Assembly (NCBI GenBank): GCA_951799445.1
Contig: OX637295.1
Location: 22,506,001 to 22,570,000 of the forward strand
DNA: 64,000 nucleotides
Reading direction: 5' to 3'
Source of the DNA: Pseudisothecium myosuroides
Taxonomy: Eukaryota; Streptophyta; Bryopsida; Hypnales; Lembophyllaceae
Under the pieces are notes generated by a model. That model was given only the letters and a program-made list of their open reading frames with translations, made no database searches and was not told the origin of the DNA. Below are positions 1-10,658 of this stretch, one piece after another. Every line of letters starts with the position of its first letter. Position 1 is the stretch's first letter. Position numbers and translations under genes: made by a program.

Positions 1-500
1 GGGAGGGAGTGGAACCAAATGCCTAAGTGATGGAAACAAATTTTAAATCATTGAGATGGGGACTTACTTGTGATAAAAAAAATGGGGAGGGAGTGGAACC
101 AAATGCCTAAGTGATGGAAAAAAAATTTATATCATTGAGATGGGGACTTACTTGCGATAAAAAAAATGGGGAGGGAGTGGAACCAAATGCCTAAGTGATA
201 AAAACAAATTTTAAATCATTGAGATGGGGACTTACTTGTGATAAAAAAATAGGGAGGGAGTGGAACCAAATGCCTAAGTGATAAAAACAAATTTTAAATC
301 ATTGAGATGGGGACTTACTTGTGATAAAAAAAAATGGGGAGGGAGTGGAACCAAATGCTTAAGTGATGGAAACAAATTTTAAATTATGGGGTTGGCATTC
401 ACTTTTTTTTTTAAATGGGGAGGGAATGGAAGCAAATGCCTAAGTGGTAGAGTCAAATTTTAAATCATTGGATTGGCATTCACTTCATTTTTAGTCCCAC
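1..500. repeat. 84-bp tandem satellite, about six units
   Basis: Units begin with GGGAGGGAGTGGAACC at 1, 85, 169, 252, 337 and 418, giving a period of 83-85 bp. Each unit continues with an AAATGCCTAAGTGAT block, an ATTGAGATGGGGACTTAC block and an A-rich tail. The first four units are almost identical. The fifth and sixth change their second half (TTGGCATTCACTT replaces GACTTACTTG) and the array fades near 490. The array runs off the left edge, so its true size is unknown. No coding sense is visible. Confidence 0.93.
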
Positions 501-1025
501 GCGAAAATTTGGCAAGCCTTATGACGAAACGTCCTTTGTTCAAAATGAAAAACATTTAACGATTGAAGTGGCCTCCGGCAATAGTTGGTGATGCTGACAA
601 TATATTCGAAAAATTCAAATGTTATTTAACTTGAACTTTCAAAGTAACATTCATAAAAGATCATGTGAACCCAAAACAATCTAACTTTTCTAAACCTTTG
701 TACGGTGTGCTTTAAACATTTTTTGGCATTCAATTGGAAAAAGTGCATTCATAGACCATCACACACTAATTAAGCAACATGGGGTTGTGGGTACAATCAT
801 GACCTTTGACATGCACAAGGGGGTTTAGCATTGAAGCTCAAAGTTAGCTTTATAAAACAAGCATTGTTCACACATGAGGACATGGCCTTTTTTGGGGTCA
901 TGAATGTTCCTAAGTTTAATCGTATCTACCAAAAGACGATGCCCCTATGTCCCCAAGTCTATCTAAGTAAATCCCTGACCGCATTGTTGGCGGTTTTAGT
1001 GTCAATCCAATGAGGTCATGCTTCC
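501..1025. other. Unassigned spacer between satellite and ORF
   Basis: This stretch is moderately AT-rich and holds no ORF with an ATG and sensible composition. A 60-codon open frame at 831-1013 starts with TTG and has no recognisable features. I see no repeat or element end here. Confidence 0.5.
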
Positions 1026-2120
1026 TCAGAATGGTGGCATGCGTGCTCGAGTCTCGAGGTCAGCAATATTCTTCTTGTATGCTTCCTCCTTAATACAAAA
1101 ATCTCTTTTCATGATTTCTATGTGCATATTGAGTTCATCCTTTTCTTGACGGAGTTGCGAGACTTCAATTTGCAGGTCTTCAATCATTTTGAGCAAGGAT
1201 GCGTTGTCTCGGTTGGACATCCATGTTTCTTCTTCCACCAAATGTAATAACCCTTGTGCCACCATAGGAGGCTCTGACATAGTTCCTTCGGTAGAATCCC
1301 TTAGTGCTGCTTCGTCCCACATGTCAAGTTCGGCGAGGTGTTTGTCAAAATTCTCAACTGGATCGGATGACGGCGTAGGTACCACACTGTCATTTTTTGT
1401 TTCTTCCTTTCCAACATGAACATCTTCAATGCCTCCATCTTCTACTAGAGACTCCCAGTAACAACGTAGTTGAGTGTCTCGCAGACTTTTAAGTCTGTCA
1501 TCCCTCTCCTCTTTCGTGCATCCTGATTTGAGGTCAACATCAGAGTCTTTGGACCACTCGACACACACATCTAGAATGTTTAGTATGTCTTTTTTTGCCT
1601 TACTGAGGCCCCCGTATTTTTTATACTTCCGTTCTTGTGGAATGTCAATGCCCTCTAGAGCTTTCACAATCTGCGTCAAACCTGTCTTTATCGTACTCCA
1701 GTCTACTCTACGAAGGAGTTTCTTTTCCGCATATACCATACGCAAGATGGCAAGACTGCATTCGTTCCTACCTACGTATGCGGTATTATAGACGTGTTGA
1801 GACACTTGGATGCATCTTTCAAGGAACTCCGGGTCTTTGCAGTAGTGAAGGTTGGCCACTTGGTTCTTGCAGTGTTTCTTGTGCTCACTGTGTGGAAACA
1901 ATTTATCTACGTGGCACCATTCAATGTATTTGTCACAGGTTTTCTGGGTCTAAGGTTGCGGTTCAGTTTTCCAACCAGCAAAAGCAAGGTTGTTCACATC
2001 GAGTAGGATATGCAACCGCTTTTTGGATGCTTTGCAATTGCGACTCCTCCCAACATCACGAGGCCTCATAGTACGAGGAACAACTACTGTTACATTTGAT
2101 GCTTCACTTTGTTCGGACAT
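1026..2120 (-). pseudogene. Unrecognised ORF with one in-frame stop and C-terminal coiled coil
   Basis: Read on the minus strand from an ATG at 2120, a single frame runs 364 codons to a stop at 1026 and is broken once by TAG at 1952-1950. The N-terminal part is basic. Just after the stop comes a Cys/His-rich stretch (pattern C-x6-WC-x5-FPH-x2-HKKHC) that could bind metal. The middle is charged and the last 70 residues look like a coiled coil (regular Leu/Ile with Glu/Lys, MIEDLQIEVSQLRQEKDEL). I do not recognise the family. It ends 37 bp from the putative left end of the hAT element, so it could be a host gene, a remnant of another transposon or an accessory transposon gene. A 48-nt GTG...TAG segment could remove the stop, but that is too short for a normal plant intron. 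Confidence 0.5.
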
Positions 2121-2340
2121 ACTTCACAAAGATGTCAGCGAAGGCTAAGTACAAGCCAGGGTCACAAGTAGCGAAATGGACGAGTGGAGTGATGCCACAT
2201 GTGTCCGGGCTGCCGAGGTCCAAAGCCCCAACTTAGAGCTCAAAGGCAAATTCCAAGATTTTGGGGTTGACCAAGGCAGCATTGGAGACCGTGCCTGGCC
2301 GGGCGGGTACTTATGGTACCTGGCGCACGCGCGTTCTGTG

Positions 2341-2592
2341 GGGTGCGCATTCAGTCCGCGCCCCGACCCCGCGTCTGGGCGCGGACGTTATTGGGCGGTG
2401 ACTTACAGCCTAGCGCGGACGTATGCAATGAAGTTCCCGCCCGTGCCTTCTCGTCCCCGCCCGACCTCTGCGACGTGATTACGTCCACGCCTGAACTGCA
2501 GCGTCCGTGCCCTGGCCCATTGCGTCCGCGCGTATTCCTCCAGCGTCCGCGCCAGTGCATTAAGTTCACGCCCATACGAAGTAGGTCCCCGC
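2341..2592. repeat. 5' subterminal GTCCGCGCC array of the hAT element
   Basis: A strongly GC-rich stretch carries about ten variants of GTCC[GAC]CGCCC every 15-30 bp, mostly on the plus strand, with two inverted copies near 2377 and 2415. Short subterminal repeats of this kind are known binding sites for hAT transposases, for example in Ac/Ds. The same motif recurs at 10448-10658 and 15143-15400, on the far side of the transposase gene, which ties the two flanks to one element. Confidence 0.75.
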
Positions 2593-2608
2593 CCCTACAA
2601 CAAAACAG

Positions 2609-2616
2609 TATATAAG
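2609..2616 (+). promoter_or_regulatory. Putative TATA box of the hAT transposase
   Basis: TATATAAG lies directly after the GC-rich subterminal array and about 255 bp before the first transposase ATG (2872). This fits an element-internal promoter with transcription starting near 2640. No mapped start site is available. Confidence 0.6.
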
Positions 2617-2919
2617 CGACAGGCAGTAGGAGAGGCCCTTACGTTTTTCACTCGTGCCTCTGTTCTAGGACTCCATTTTGGGCTCCTAGGTTGATAGAGA
2701 TAGTGGGTGAAAGACAGCCCTGGTTTGATGCTGAGGTGATGTCAAAATCACTTCTAGTGGACGACCAGCGCTAACAGTTGTTACTAGCACTATTTTGTTG
2801 TTACTAGCCTTAATCCAACGTTGAAGTTCCGGCCTATACCAGGAGAACATTTACATCCATCGTGAATCGTGATGGCAAGTTCGCGGAAGCAAACAAAAAA
2901 GTAGGAACCGTGGTACGAG

Positions 2920-3434
2920 CCCGGGTACGCAACTCATATATTATACACAGGGGTCATCGGCATTAAAACGGCTCAGAGGACGGCTTTTGTAAAAATTATA
3001 TCAAATTAAAAAGACCAAAAAGTTGGGTGAAGACCAAATTAAAAAAAATTAAATGTAAAAAATGTTCAATTGCATATATATGAGAAAAAAACTAATAATA
3101 TATATGAAGAATTGAAACACCTATGCATAGTTTTAAAAATTCTTTATAAAAAGTTCCCTCCAATTAAAATTAAAATTTTATTAAAAAGCCCAAAAAGTTG
3201 GGTAGCTTGTCCCATGATACATGTATTAAAAAAACTCATATAATTACTTTTTTAACGCTATTATTGTCCCCAAAGAAATATCATTTCATATATATAATTA
3301 CGTTTTTGGATTCCTTGTTAAAAGGGCTACAAGATTTTTCTACATTAAAACAAATTGTATCCCTTGAAATTAGACTAAATGCATTATAAGTGATTATAAT
3401 CAGGGCCATATAATATGGGAGTTGCGTACCCGGG
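2920..3434. mobile_element. 515-bp non-autonomous hAT-type MITE inside the transposase gene
   Basis: Perfect 16-bp terminal inverted repeats, CCCGGGTACGCAACTC at 2920-2935 and its complement at 3419-3434, enclose AT-rich DNA with no ORF. The direct 8-bp repeat GGTACGAG occurs on both sides (2912-2919 and 3435-3442). Removing the insert plus one duplication joins the two parts of the hAT frame exactly. An 8-bp duplication is the hAT hallmark, although the CCCGGG terminus is not the usual CAGGG. Confidence 0.92.
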
Positions 3435-6400
3435 GGTACGAGTTCTCAGATTGTGGGACTAAAGTGATTTGCAATTTCTGCAATGCGACATTCAGCTACA
3501 AACGTGAGCGTGCTTTTGCGCATTTCGGATATAGGTCAAAGTCAGAGAGGTCATTGTGTCCTAATATACCTCGGGCTGTGCGACAAAAATTTTCCAATTG
3601 TGGAAACTTTGTTCCGCAACGGATGAGTGTAGAGGACATGCAGGATGCTCTATCAGCTCCCAGCGGGCCATCCCGAGTACCTCCAACAACTACTTCGAGC
3701 CAATCCACTCAAAATGGAGCAACAGAAGGGACGACTGGAGATGGGGGGAACACGAATGAATCAACGCAACCTCCTCACAGATCCTCAAGTCTAGCTGCAT
3801 CAAATTCCACAAGATCTGGCCCATTACAGCAGCAACGCATGAGCGATGCCCTCAATATTGCAAAGAGGAAGGAGTTGGATGAAAAGTGGGCGAGCTTTTT
3901 CTATGAAGCGAATGTGCCATTTAATGTGGCGAGGAATCCAGCGTTCATCGAGGCGGTGAAGGCAACGTCATTGGCACAATTTGAATACTCTCCGCCATCC
4001 TACCATAAGTTGAGGACTCAATCAATTGAACCGAAGAAGTTACAGATTGAGAAGGAGATTCAAGCGAAAACGGCTTTTGCGGTGAAAAATTATGGGGTGT
4101 CAATATGCACTGATGGTTGGGATGATGTCAATCGACGTCCCCTCATAAATGTAATGATGTCATGCCCCACTGGTGACGTGTTCCTTGGATCCATAGACAC
4201 TTCCGGGCATACGAAAAGTATGATCTATATAGCAGATCAATTGAAAGTATTCATCGAGAAGGTGGGTGCCAAAAACGTAACTCAAATTTGTACGGACAAC
4301 GCAGCAAACATGCTTAGGGCAGTGGATGATCTTATCATCATATACAAGCACATTTTTAAGCAGGGTTGCGTGGTGCACGCATTGGATCTACTGTTGGAAG
4401 ACTGGGCCAAGGTCGATCAATTTAAAGATTTAATTCTCAGGGCAAAAAGGGTGTGTCAATACATTAGGGGCCATCATGCGACAATGTCCACTTTTCGCGA
4501 GTTGAGCCCGAACAAACAACTGTTAGTACCCGCGGAAACTCGATTTGCTTGCAATTTCCTCATGCTGCAACGTTTGGTCTTACTAAGACCACAACTAGAG
4601 GCCTTGGTTCAACAACCACGTGTTCTCAATTATGTTGCGGGGCTAAGAAATAGACAAAATGGGGAGCAGCCACGTACCTTGGCAGATGTTGTGGTTGACA
4701 CCATCAATAATCTTGGCTTCTGGCAACGGTGCGTGAATTATATACACATAGTGGAAGATGTGTTGAAGGCCTTGCGAGTGTTCGATGGTCGCGAAGCTGC
4801 CATGGGCAAGGTATGGCTCACAATGCACAACTTGCGAGGACATGTGTTCTCATTGAGAGAGCCTCCCTTCTCTTTGCCGCCTCAAGTGTCTGACGCTCTA
4901 GAGGCGTCCTTCGACGAAAGATGGGCAATGGCATATTTTGATCTTCACTATGCAGGTGCAATATTAAACCCATACATCAGAGATCACCTGCATCTTAAGA
5001 CTGATGGAGTTGCCCTTTGAGCGTTGTATCGGGTCATCCGTAAACTAGAGGGTGTAGTGGGTATACGATTTGATGATGTCTTGGCGGAATTAACACAATA
5101 TGAAGAGGGCGTTGGACCGTATAGCCCTGAAGAATCCCCCAACATCCGTGAGGCCGGCATGCTCCCCCACCAATGGTGGCATAGGATTGGAGACCGCGCC
5201 TTGTCAAAGATTGCTGTCCGTGTTCTATCCCTCACGTGTTTGGCATCGTCTTGTGAAAAGAATTGGAGTATGTATTCTTTTTTCCACAATAGAAGCCGAA
5301 ACCGACTTGCAGTGGAAAAGGCATAATCATTGGTATCTATTTATACCAATAGCCGTGTCCTTCGTCAGAAACCTGGGGCTGATCCAGTTCGTTGGTTGTG
5401 GGCGCTAGATTACTCACCCTTGGTAATAAAGCGAACACCGACCAGGTTCTATGCCTTTATCCACAATTTTTAATATATGGGGGTGATGTGAGCGCGGTCC
5501 ACTATGCCTTCCAAGCAATGGATCTTTTTTTCTAACGTTTCCTAAGTGTCGTGGATGGCAGCGAATAATTAGAATGCATGTAATAACTCACAAGGTAACT
5601 GCAAGCTCAGGGATAATGGTAAACTTCTAACTCCCTAACTATCTATCCTATGTCAAGGGTCGACTAGGTAGTTGGCGTCATTTCTAACGTCCCTAACTAC
5701 GTAAAAAGGGGAACCCCTATGTTCCTTCCATGAACCCCTAAGACTATCTTGGGTTTCTAAGACTCCACCTAGAAGTTCTACTTTTAAAAGCTACCCCTAA
5801 GTTCCAACTTCTTAATGTAACTCCAGATTTTACTTCTTCAACTTGGTTCTAGGTACTAACTACCGACTTCTATTCTATGTTTTGACTTTTGACTCTAGGT
5901 TTTTACTTCTAAATCAACTTCAACTCCTAACTCCCAAATTTTAACCTTCTAGGGTAATTCTAAGTTTCACTTTTAATTCTATATTCTTATTTCTAAACTA
6001 CTCTAAGATTTACCCTTTTAAAGTTAACTCTAACTTTTCACTTTTTACTGTAGATTTTTACTCCTAATTTAACTCTAGGTTTTTGACTTTTAACTCTAAA
6101 TTTTTACTTCTAAAATTAATCCCCAATCTTAACCTCCGGGTTTAACTCTACATTTTCACTTTGACTCTGGTTTTTTTCTACTTCCAACTAACTCTAAAAT
6201 TTAACCTTTAAATTTTATCTAAACTTTTGACTTTTGCCTTTTGACTTCTACTTCCAAATTCAATCCTATCGTCTTAATCCTAAATTAACTCTAAATGTTA
6301 TCCTCCTAAATTTAATTCCAACTTTTAACTCTAGGGTTTTTAACTGTTATTTGATCTTTAATTTTTAACCCTAAACTCTCCTTCTAATCTAATCCTAATT

Positions 6401-7383
6401 TCCGCCCATTGTTCCTTGTGGATCAAATTTAATTAATATTCCTCCATTCTACCCCCTACCGCTTAACTTAGCCTAACGCGGTCAGTTTACGGTCGAATCT
6501 TAAGTGTAATATGTTTTTGGAAACCTCTATCACTAATCTATAACTTTTAGAATCTAAACTTCTGATTTGCACTAATCTCGGGTGCTAATCACGCTCTAAG
6601 GGCTGATTAGGAAAATAAATGCTAATTAGGGAGAAACATCAAAGATTAAATAAAAAACTCACCTCTTCACTACCGGTGTCGGAAATAACTTCGTCCACGT
6701 CCACGTGTACATCCTCACGCTCCATGGTAGTCTTTGGCTTTGTTTTGAATTTTTTTCGAGCTCACCGCTTATTGAGAAAATATTACAATTTTTGATGATC
6801 TAAACTCCCTCTTTCCCTTCCTCCTTTCTTTTCTTTCTTCCTCTTTCTTCTACACTAGTACTATTCCACCTAAGCTTTTATGAGTCTTACACTATAGTTT
6901 CAAACTTCAAGAAGGGTTTAAAGGTTCCTCCTACCCTCTTACACAACTTTGCCTTTGTGTCATCCTAATCCTCCTCCCAACGGTCACCACGAATTCTCAA
7001 GATTTCCTTTCTAAGCCTACCTAAACCTAAGCCTAGGTCACTATTTATCGTCTCTCACCTTCTCCACCTATTTCAACTTCTTCTCACTAATCTCCTTCCA
7101 TTCTTGCTTGTGTTGTGTTGGTGGTGAGAGAGTTGGGAGGGCTTGTTTGCAGGTGTGTGCGTGGAGGTGCTACTTCTCTTCCCCCTCTTCCCTTTTTAGA
7201 CTCTTTTTCCTAGTTCCTACTCCCCTACTCTACCCCTAGCCAATCTCATCCAACACCTCTTTTTTGTTTAGGAAAGAAAAAATTCAAAAAAAACAAGGAG
7301 AATGTGGAGCCCGGGGCCCTGGACCAAGCCTGCCGAGCCAAGCCGACCTCCTACTGGCCGGCCTCTTGTTGGCTGGAGGGGGG

Positions 7384-7470
7384 TCGGTTCAATAATTAAT
7401 TATTTAATTAATTAATTTTTTAATTAATTAATTTTTTAATTAATTAATTTTTTAATTAATTAATTAATTA
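7384..7470. repeat. TTAA-rich simple repeat in LTR-like copy 1
   Basis: A run of TAAT/TTAA units broken by T-tracts. It occupies the place, upstream of the minisatellite, where copies 2 and 3 have pyrimidine-rich repeats. Confidence 0.8.
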
Positions 7471-7504
7471 TAATTTGTTTTTTTTTGTTACGTTCTGTTT
7501 TTCT

Positions 7505-7672
7505 AAACTGGACTTGTGACTGGAGTGTGACTGGCTGTGAACTAGCTGTGAACTGGACCGTGAACAAGACTGTGAACTGGACTGTGAACTTGGACTGTGA
7601 ACTTGCTGTGAACTGGACCGTGAACTGGACTACGAACTGGACTATGAACTTGGACTATGAACTTGGACTGGT
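7505..7672. repeat. GTGAACTGGACT minisatellite (copy 1 variant)
   Basis: About twelve imperfect copies of a 12-14-bp unit of the form [T]GTGAACT[T]GGACT. The unit is unrelated to the minisatellites found at the same position in copies 2, 3 and 4. Confidence 0.85.
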
Positions 7673-7931
7673 TTTTTTCTTGCAAACTTTGGGTAGGCTA
7701 GGCAAAAAAAATAACACAAAGGAAAAAAAAACTAGGGGGAAAACTAAACCTTGGGGACACTTAGACTCACTATCTTGGGGGAAACTAGAACTTGGGGAAC
7801 CCTAGCCTAACTAAAACTTGGAACCATGGGACTTGCCAAACACAAAGAAAACCTACATATCTTGGAAGCTAAACTCTGGACGTTTCCACAAAGGTCTTGG
7901 AAACTAGACTTTGGAACTAAACACGGGGGAG

Positions 7932-8260
7932 GTTCAAAGCTTCGCCGTCAAGTTGGGTTTAACACCAACTTTAGGACTTGATAGCACTCCGGGGGTTCAA
8001 AGCTCCGCCGCCTAAACTTTTAACACACACTTTAGGACTTTGACCTTGTCACAAGTTCAAAGCTTCGCCGTTTTCAAGGGGGGCCCACACAATGGGAGGG
8101 ACTTTAGAAGAGGGTAAAGACAAAACTTTTAAAAGGAAACGTACATAGGGTCAAAGCTTCGCCGTCCCGGAGGGGGGTCCACTCGACAAGAGAGAAGTTA
8201 GAAGAAGGTAGACCAATACTTAAGAGAAACCCACACCACAAAGTCAAAGCTTCGCCGTCC
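7932..8260 (+). repeat. CAAAGCTTCGCCGT repeat cluster of LTR-like copy 1
   Basis: Five copies of C-AAAGCT[TC]CGCCGT occur near 7935, 7998, 8058, 8152 and 8244, in two spacings (about 60 and about 92 bp), each followed by related sequence. Copies 2 and 3 have three each, at 13144-13282 and 22025-22163. In copy 4 the degraded, inverted forms are near 24097, 24147 and 24190. Conservation of the motif inside otherwise drifting DNA suggests a functional site such as an enhancer or protein-binding repeat; this is inference. Confidence 0.8.
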
Positions 8261-8729
8261 CACAAGGGGGGGGTCCACTCAACAAGGGAAACATTAGATC
8301 AAGGGTAAGAGCGCACTTAGAGACCCCACAAGTTAGGAACACGTGACAACACAACAATCTCACACGCTAAAGGCCCCCCAAAGCGGCATCGCCAAGGTAC
8401 GGTGGGGGGTTGCTTTAGGGTTAGTGTAAGACACCACAAGGCCTCTAAACCACACAAGCTAGCTCTCAAGGACACAAACAAAGATACACACGGAAAGAGA
8501 GGGTCTCTCAACTCAAAACAAGAGCACTAAGAGTACACGAAGAGTAAACAAGGCAAGATAGAAGGACCCCCAAGGACCTTCAAAGCTTGAAAATAAGCAA
8601 CAATGGAGCCAAAAGTGCTCCGAAAACACCGTAGAGGTTTTTGGCTTCAAACGCCAAAATATTCAAAATAACTTGGACCCACGGACCCAAAATAAGAATT
8701 GGGGGTGTTTTAGAGAGAGAAATGGGCCC

Positions 8730-8738
8730 TTATATAGG
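8730..8738 (+). promoter_or_regulatory. Putative TATA box of LTR-like copy 1
   Basis: TTATATAGG follows a GGGCCC block and precedes TTTTCAAGGGCTCACC. The same arrangement is present in copies 2 and 3 at the same relative position, about 1.3 kb from the 3' end. This fits the U3/R promoter of a long LTR. Confidence 0.55.
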
Positions 8739-10114
8739 TTTTCAAGGGCTCACCATTCTCTCTAAAGCTCTAAGGTAACCTTATCAACGGGGATTTTCAT
8801 CCTCATCCTCAAAGATTTTCATCCTACATCTTAAATTTCTACTTCTACCATCTATGCTGAACCAACATCCTAACTTTTGGAGATTAGCTCCAATCGCCGA
8901 ACGGATTGCGCCGTTGGATCCAGATCGCCGTGTTTAGTCTTCAACCTGACTACCCTCCGAACCGAGGCCAAAAATCCATCGTAGGCTAATTTAGTTTAAA
9001 AACCAAATCATGGTAAAATCCTAGATCTTGGGGGTCTCCTATTTTGAGAAATGTGAATAGCCTAGGGTCTCCGGTAGGTGCGAGAGAGTCGGGAAGGACT
9101 TTTGGTTGACTTCGTTTCGCCATCGTATGGTCCCGGAGTGCCGGTCAACGCGGCGGGGACCCCGCCACGTGGTTAATTTCCGAGGAATCTCGCCGGTTCG
9201 GATACTTGCTGCTATCTGAATGTCGTGAAACTTCACGGAGCGCATTATTAACATAAAACAAGCTAGTCTAATTTTTAGTGAGATTTTATTGTAACCTGGG
9301 TAATTTCCATGAAATTCCCGTCGAAGGTTAGGAGGGTTGACCATCCGGAAAAAGGTTCTTTTGCAAGTCGGAAGATGCCGGGATTTTTCACGTGACCTTT
9401 CAGGGAGTCGCATGAAAGACGTGCGGGTGTGTTTCCTTACCTGGCACGATTGGTCAATGGAGATTAAAACTGGCCATCTCCTCGAATTAGCGATGGTGCG
9501 GGAATCTTCTGCAGGTGGAAGAATCTTGGCGAACCGATTTCGCCGTTGAACTCCTGGCATGGGATTCACCCTAAAACACCATCCTTGGGCTGTAGATTCC
9601 TCCACGGACCCGGTCTTGCGTGAGTGGCTCCTGCATGCTAACAATCGGGATTTTGGGAATTCGTCGATCTAATGGGGAATTCTAAATCTAACTCTAGGAC
9701 CCGACCTAGTGGCCTTGCTGTGGATCCCTCGGACCGACCTAGCCCTGAATCGCCACATTCATGGTGGGATTTAGCCCTTTTGGGGCTGTGTGACTCGAAT
9801 CCTCAAAATCTAACCTTTCCGTCATTTTTGTACTATTTTTAGGCCAGGTTTGAGGGGATTCTAAGTAAAACACAAATTTAGACCAAATACTATAATGGGT
9901 ATGACACAACCCTATTTTGGTTCTACACTCTTTTTATGGATTTTTCTATACTTCTATCAACTTTAAATTGCAAACTTCCAAAAAAATAATTCTACGAGTC
10001 CCAAGTGACAAATTGGGAGCTCACAGACCTGCTACCCAAGAACGCCGTAGATCAAATCGTTTGAATAATGCAGGGGAAGCAACATTAGGTGTTGAAGGAA
10101 ATTCAAGCACTTGA

Positions 10115-10447
10115 AAGGAAGATCCAGCAGGAAGAGCAAGAGTGCTTTAGATAACCAACCTGCATTTTATGGAAGTATGTGTTCATTGTATTGTGTGGTT
10201 TGCAATGCACAAAATCTATAAACATTTTTGGTTTTCATGAAGAATTGTGCATTTGTAGTTTTGTACTCGTGTTGAATTTGTGATGTATTTTCAATCCTTT
10301 AGTCAATTGTAACTGGCAGCATATGCTTAACATTTCTTAAAGGATAAGATTAATTGAAAGTGCCACAAACTTTTATTATCAACTAATTTCATCCTAATTC
10401 CATGAAAAAAGAACCCTTAAACCCTTAAAACATAAAGCTATTTCAAA
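10115..10447 (+). other. Probable 3' untranslated region of the hAT gene
   Basis: AT-rich DNA with no ORF lies between the tail codons of the transposase and the 3' subterminal array. Its place and composition fit a transposon 3' UTR. AATAAA-like signals are not convincing. Confidence 0.45.
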
Positions 10448-10658
10448 GTCCGCGCACCAGCCCTGCAGGGTCCACGCCCGAGCCTAGTAGAGTCCACGCC
10501 TAAATATACTAAGTCCGCGCCCAGACCCTGCACGTTTCAGCCTGTCAGAGTCCGCGCCCGGACAACAACGTTTCCGCCCGAACCATTAAATCCCCGCCCC
10601 GACATTTGACGTTGCCGCCGCTCAGAGTCCGCGCCCATGATTATGCGTTTCCGCCCAA
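10448..10658. repeat. 3' subterminal GTCCGCGCC array, part 1
   Basis: About eight copies of GTCC[GA]CGCCC and TTCCGCCC variants at 20-30 bp spacing, matching the 5' array at 2341-2592. The array is cut at 10658 by LTR-like copy 2 and resumes at 15143. Confidence 0.85.

Larger units (their letters stand above)
5397..10025 (+). mobile_element. LTR-like element copy 1 (solo LTR or LARD type), 4.63 kb
   Basis: It begins TGTGGGCGCT and ends GGGAGCTCACA, matching the ends of copies 2-4. There is no ORF with retroelement domains. Internal landmarks in order: the CACCCTTGGTAA block, a CCTTCCAAGCAATGG block, degenerate C/T-rich repeats (5650-6400), a TTAA-rich tract (7390-7470), a GTGAACTGGACT minisatellite, five CAAAGCTTCGCCGT motifs, a TATA box at 8731 and the AAGTGACAAATTGGGAGC terminus. 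It lies inside the 3' end of the hAT gene. The flanks (TTGGT and GACCT) do not form a target duplication, so this copy is older or formed by recombination between elements. Confidence 0.82.
2872..10114 (+). pseudogene. hAT transposase (BED finger, DUF659-like, hAT dimer domain), disrupted
   Basis: The gene begins at ATG 2872, runs to 2919, resumes at 3443 in the same frame and continues to about 5396. A 29-residue tail rich in Arg appears to follow at 10026-10114. The BED-type finger has C-x2-C (ICNFC), a histidine 14 residues on and a CPNIP motif. A Ser/Thr/Gln-rich linker leads to a DUF659-like RNase-H-fold core with aspartates in ICTDGWD and ICTDNAAN. The C-terminal part has the hAT dimerisation motif (WWHRIGD, then CLASSCEKNWS). 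Damage: in-frame TAG at 2902, TGA at 5018 (CGA to TGA would explain it), TAA at 5324, a MITE at 2920-3434 and an LTR-like element at 5397-10025. The protein acts in the nucleus on hAT ends when intact; this copy should be dead. Confidence 0.85.

Noticed and set aside
1..500. CRISPR array at the left edge
   Set aside because: The units are contiguous 84-bp repeats without unique spacers, and the rest of the window is eukaryotic.
1950..1997. 48-nt intron removing the in-frame TAG of the minus-strand ORF at 1026-2120
   Set aside because: It begins GTG and ends TAG but is shorter than any normal plant intron and lacks a branch-site context.
2149..2156. 8-bp target duplication of the hAT element
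   Set aside because: GTACAAGC does not match the bases after either candidate right end (CCTCGTCC after 15572, ATTCCATC after 15595).
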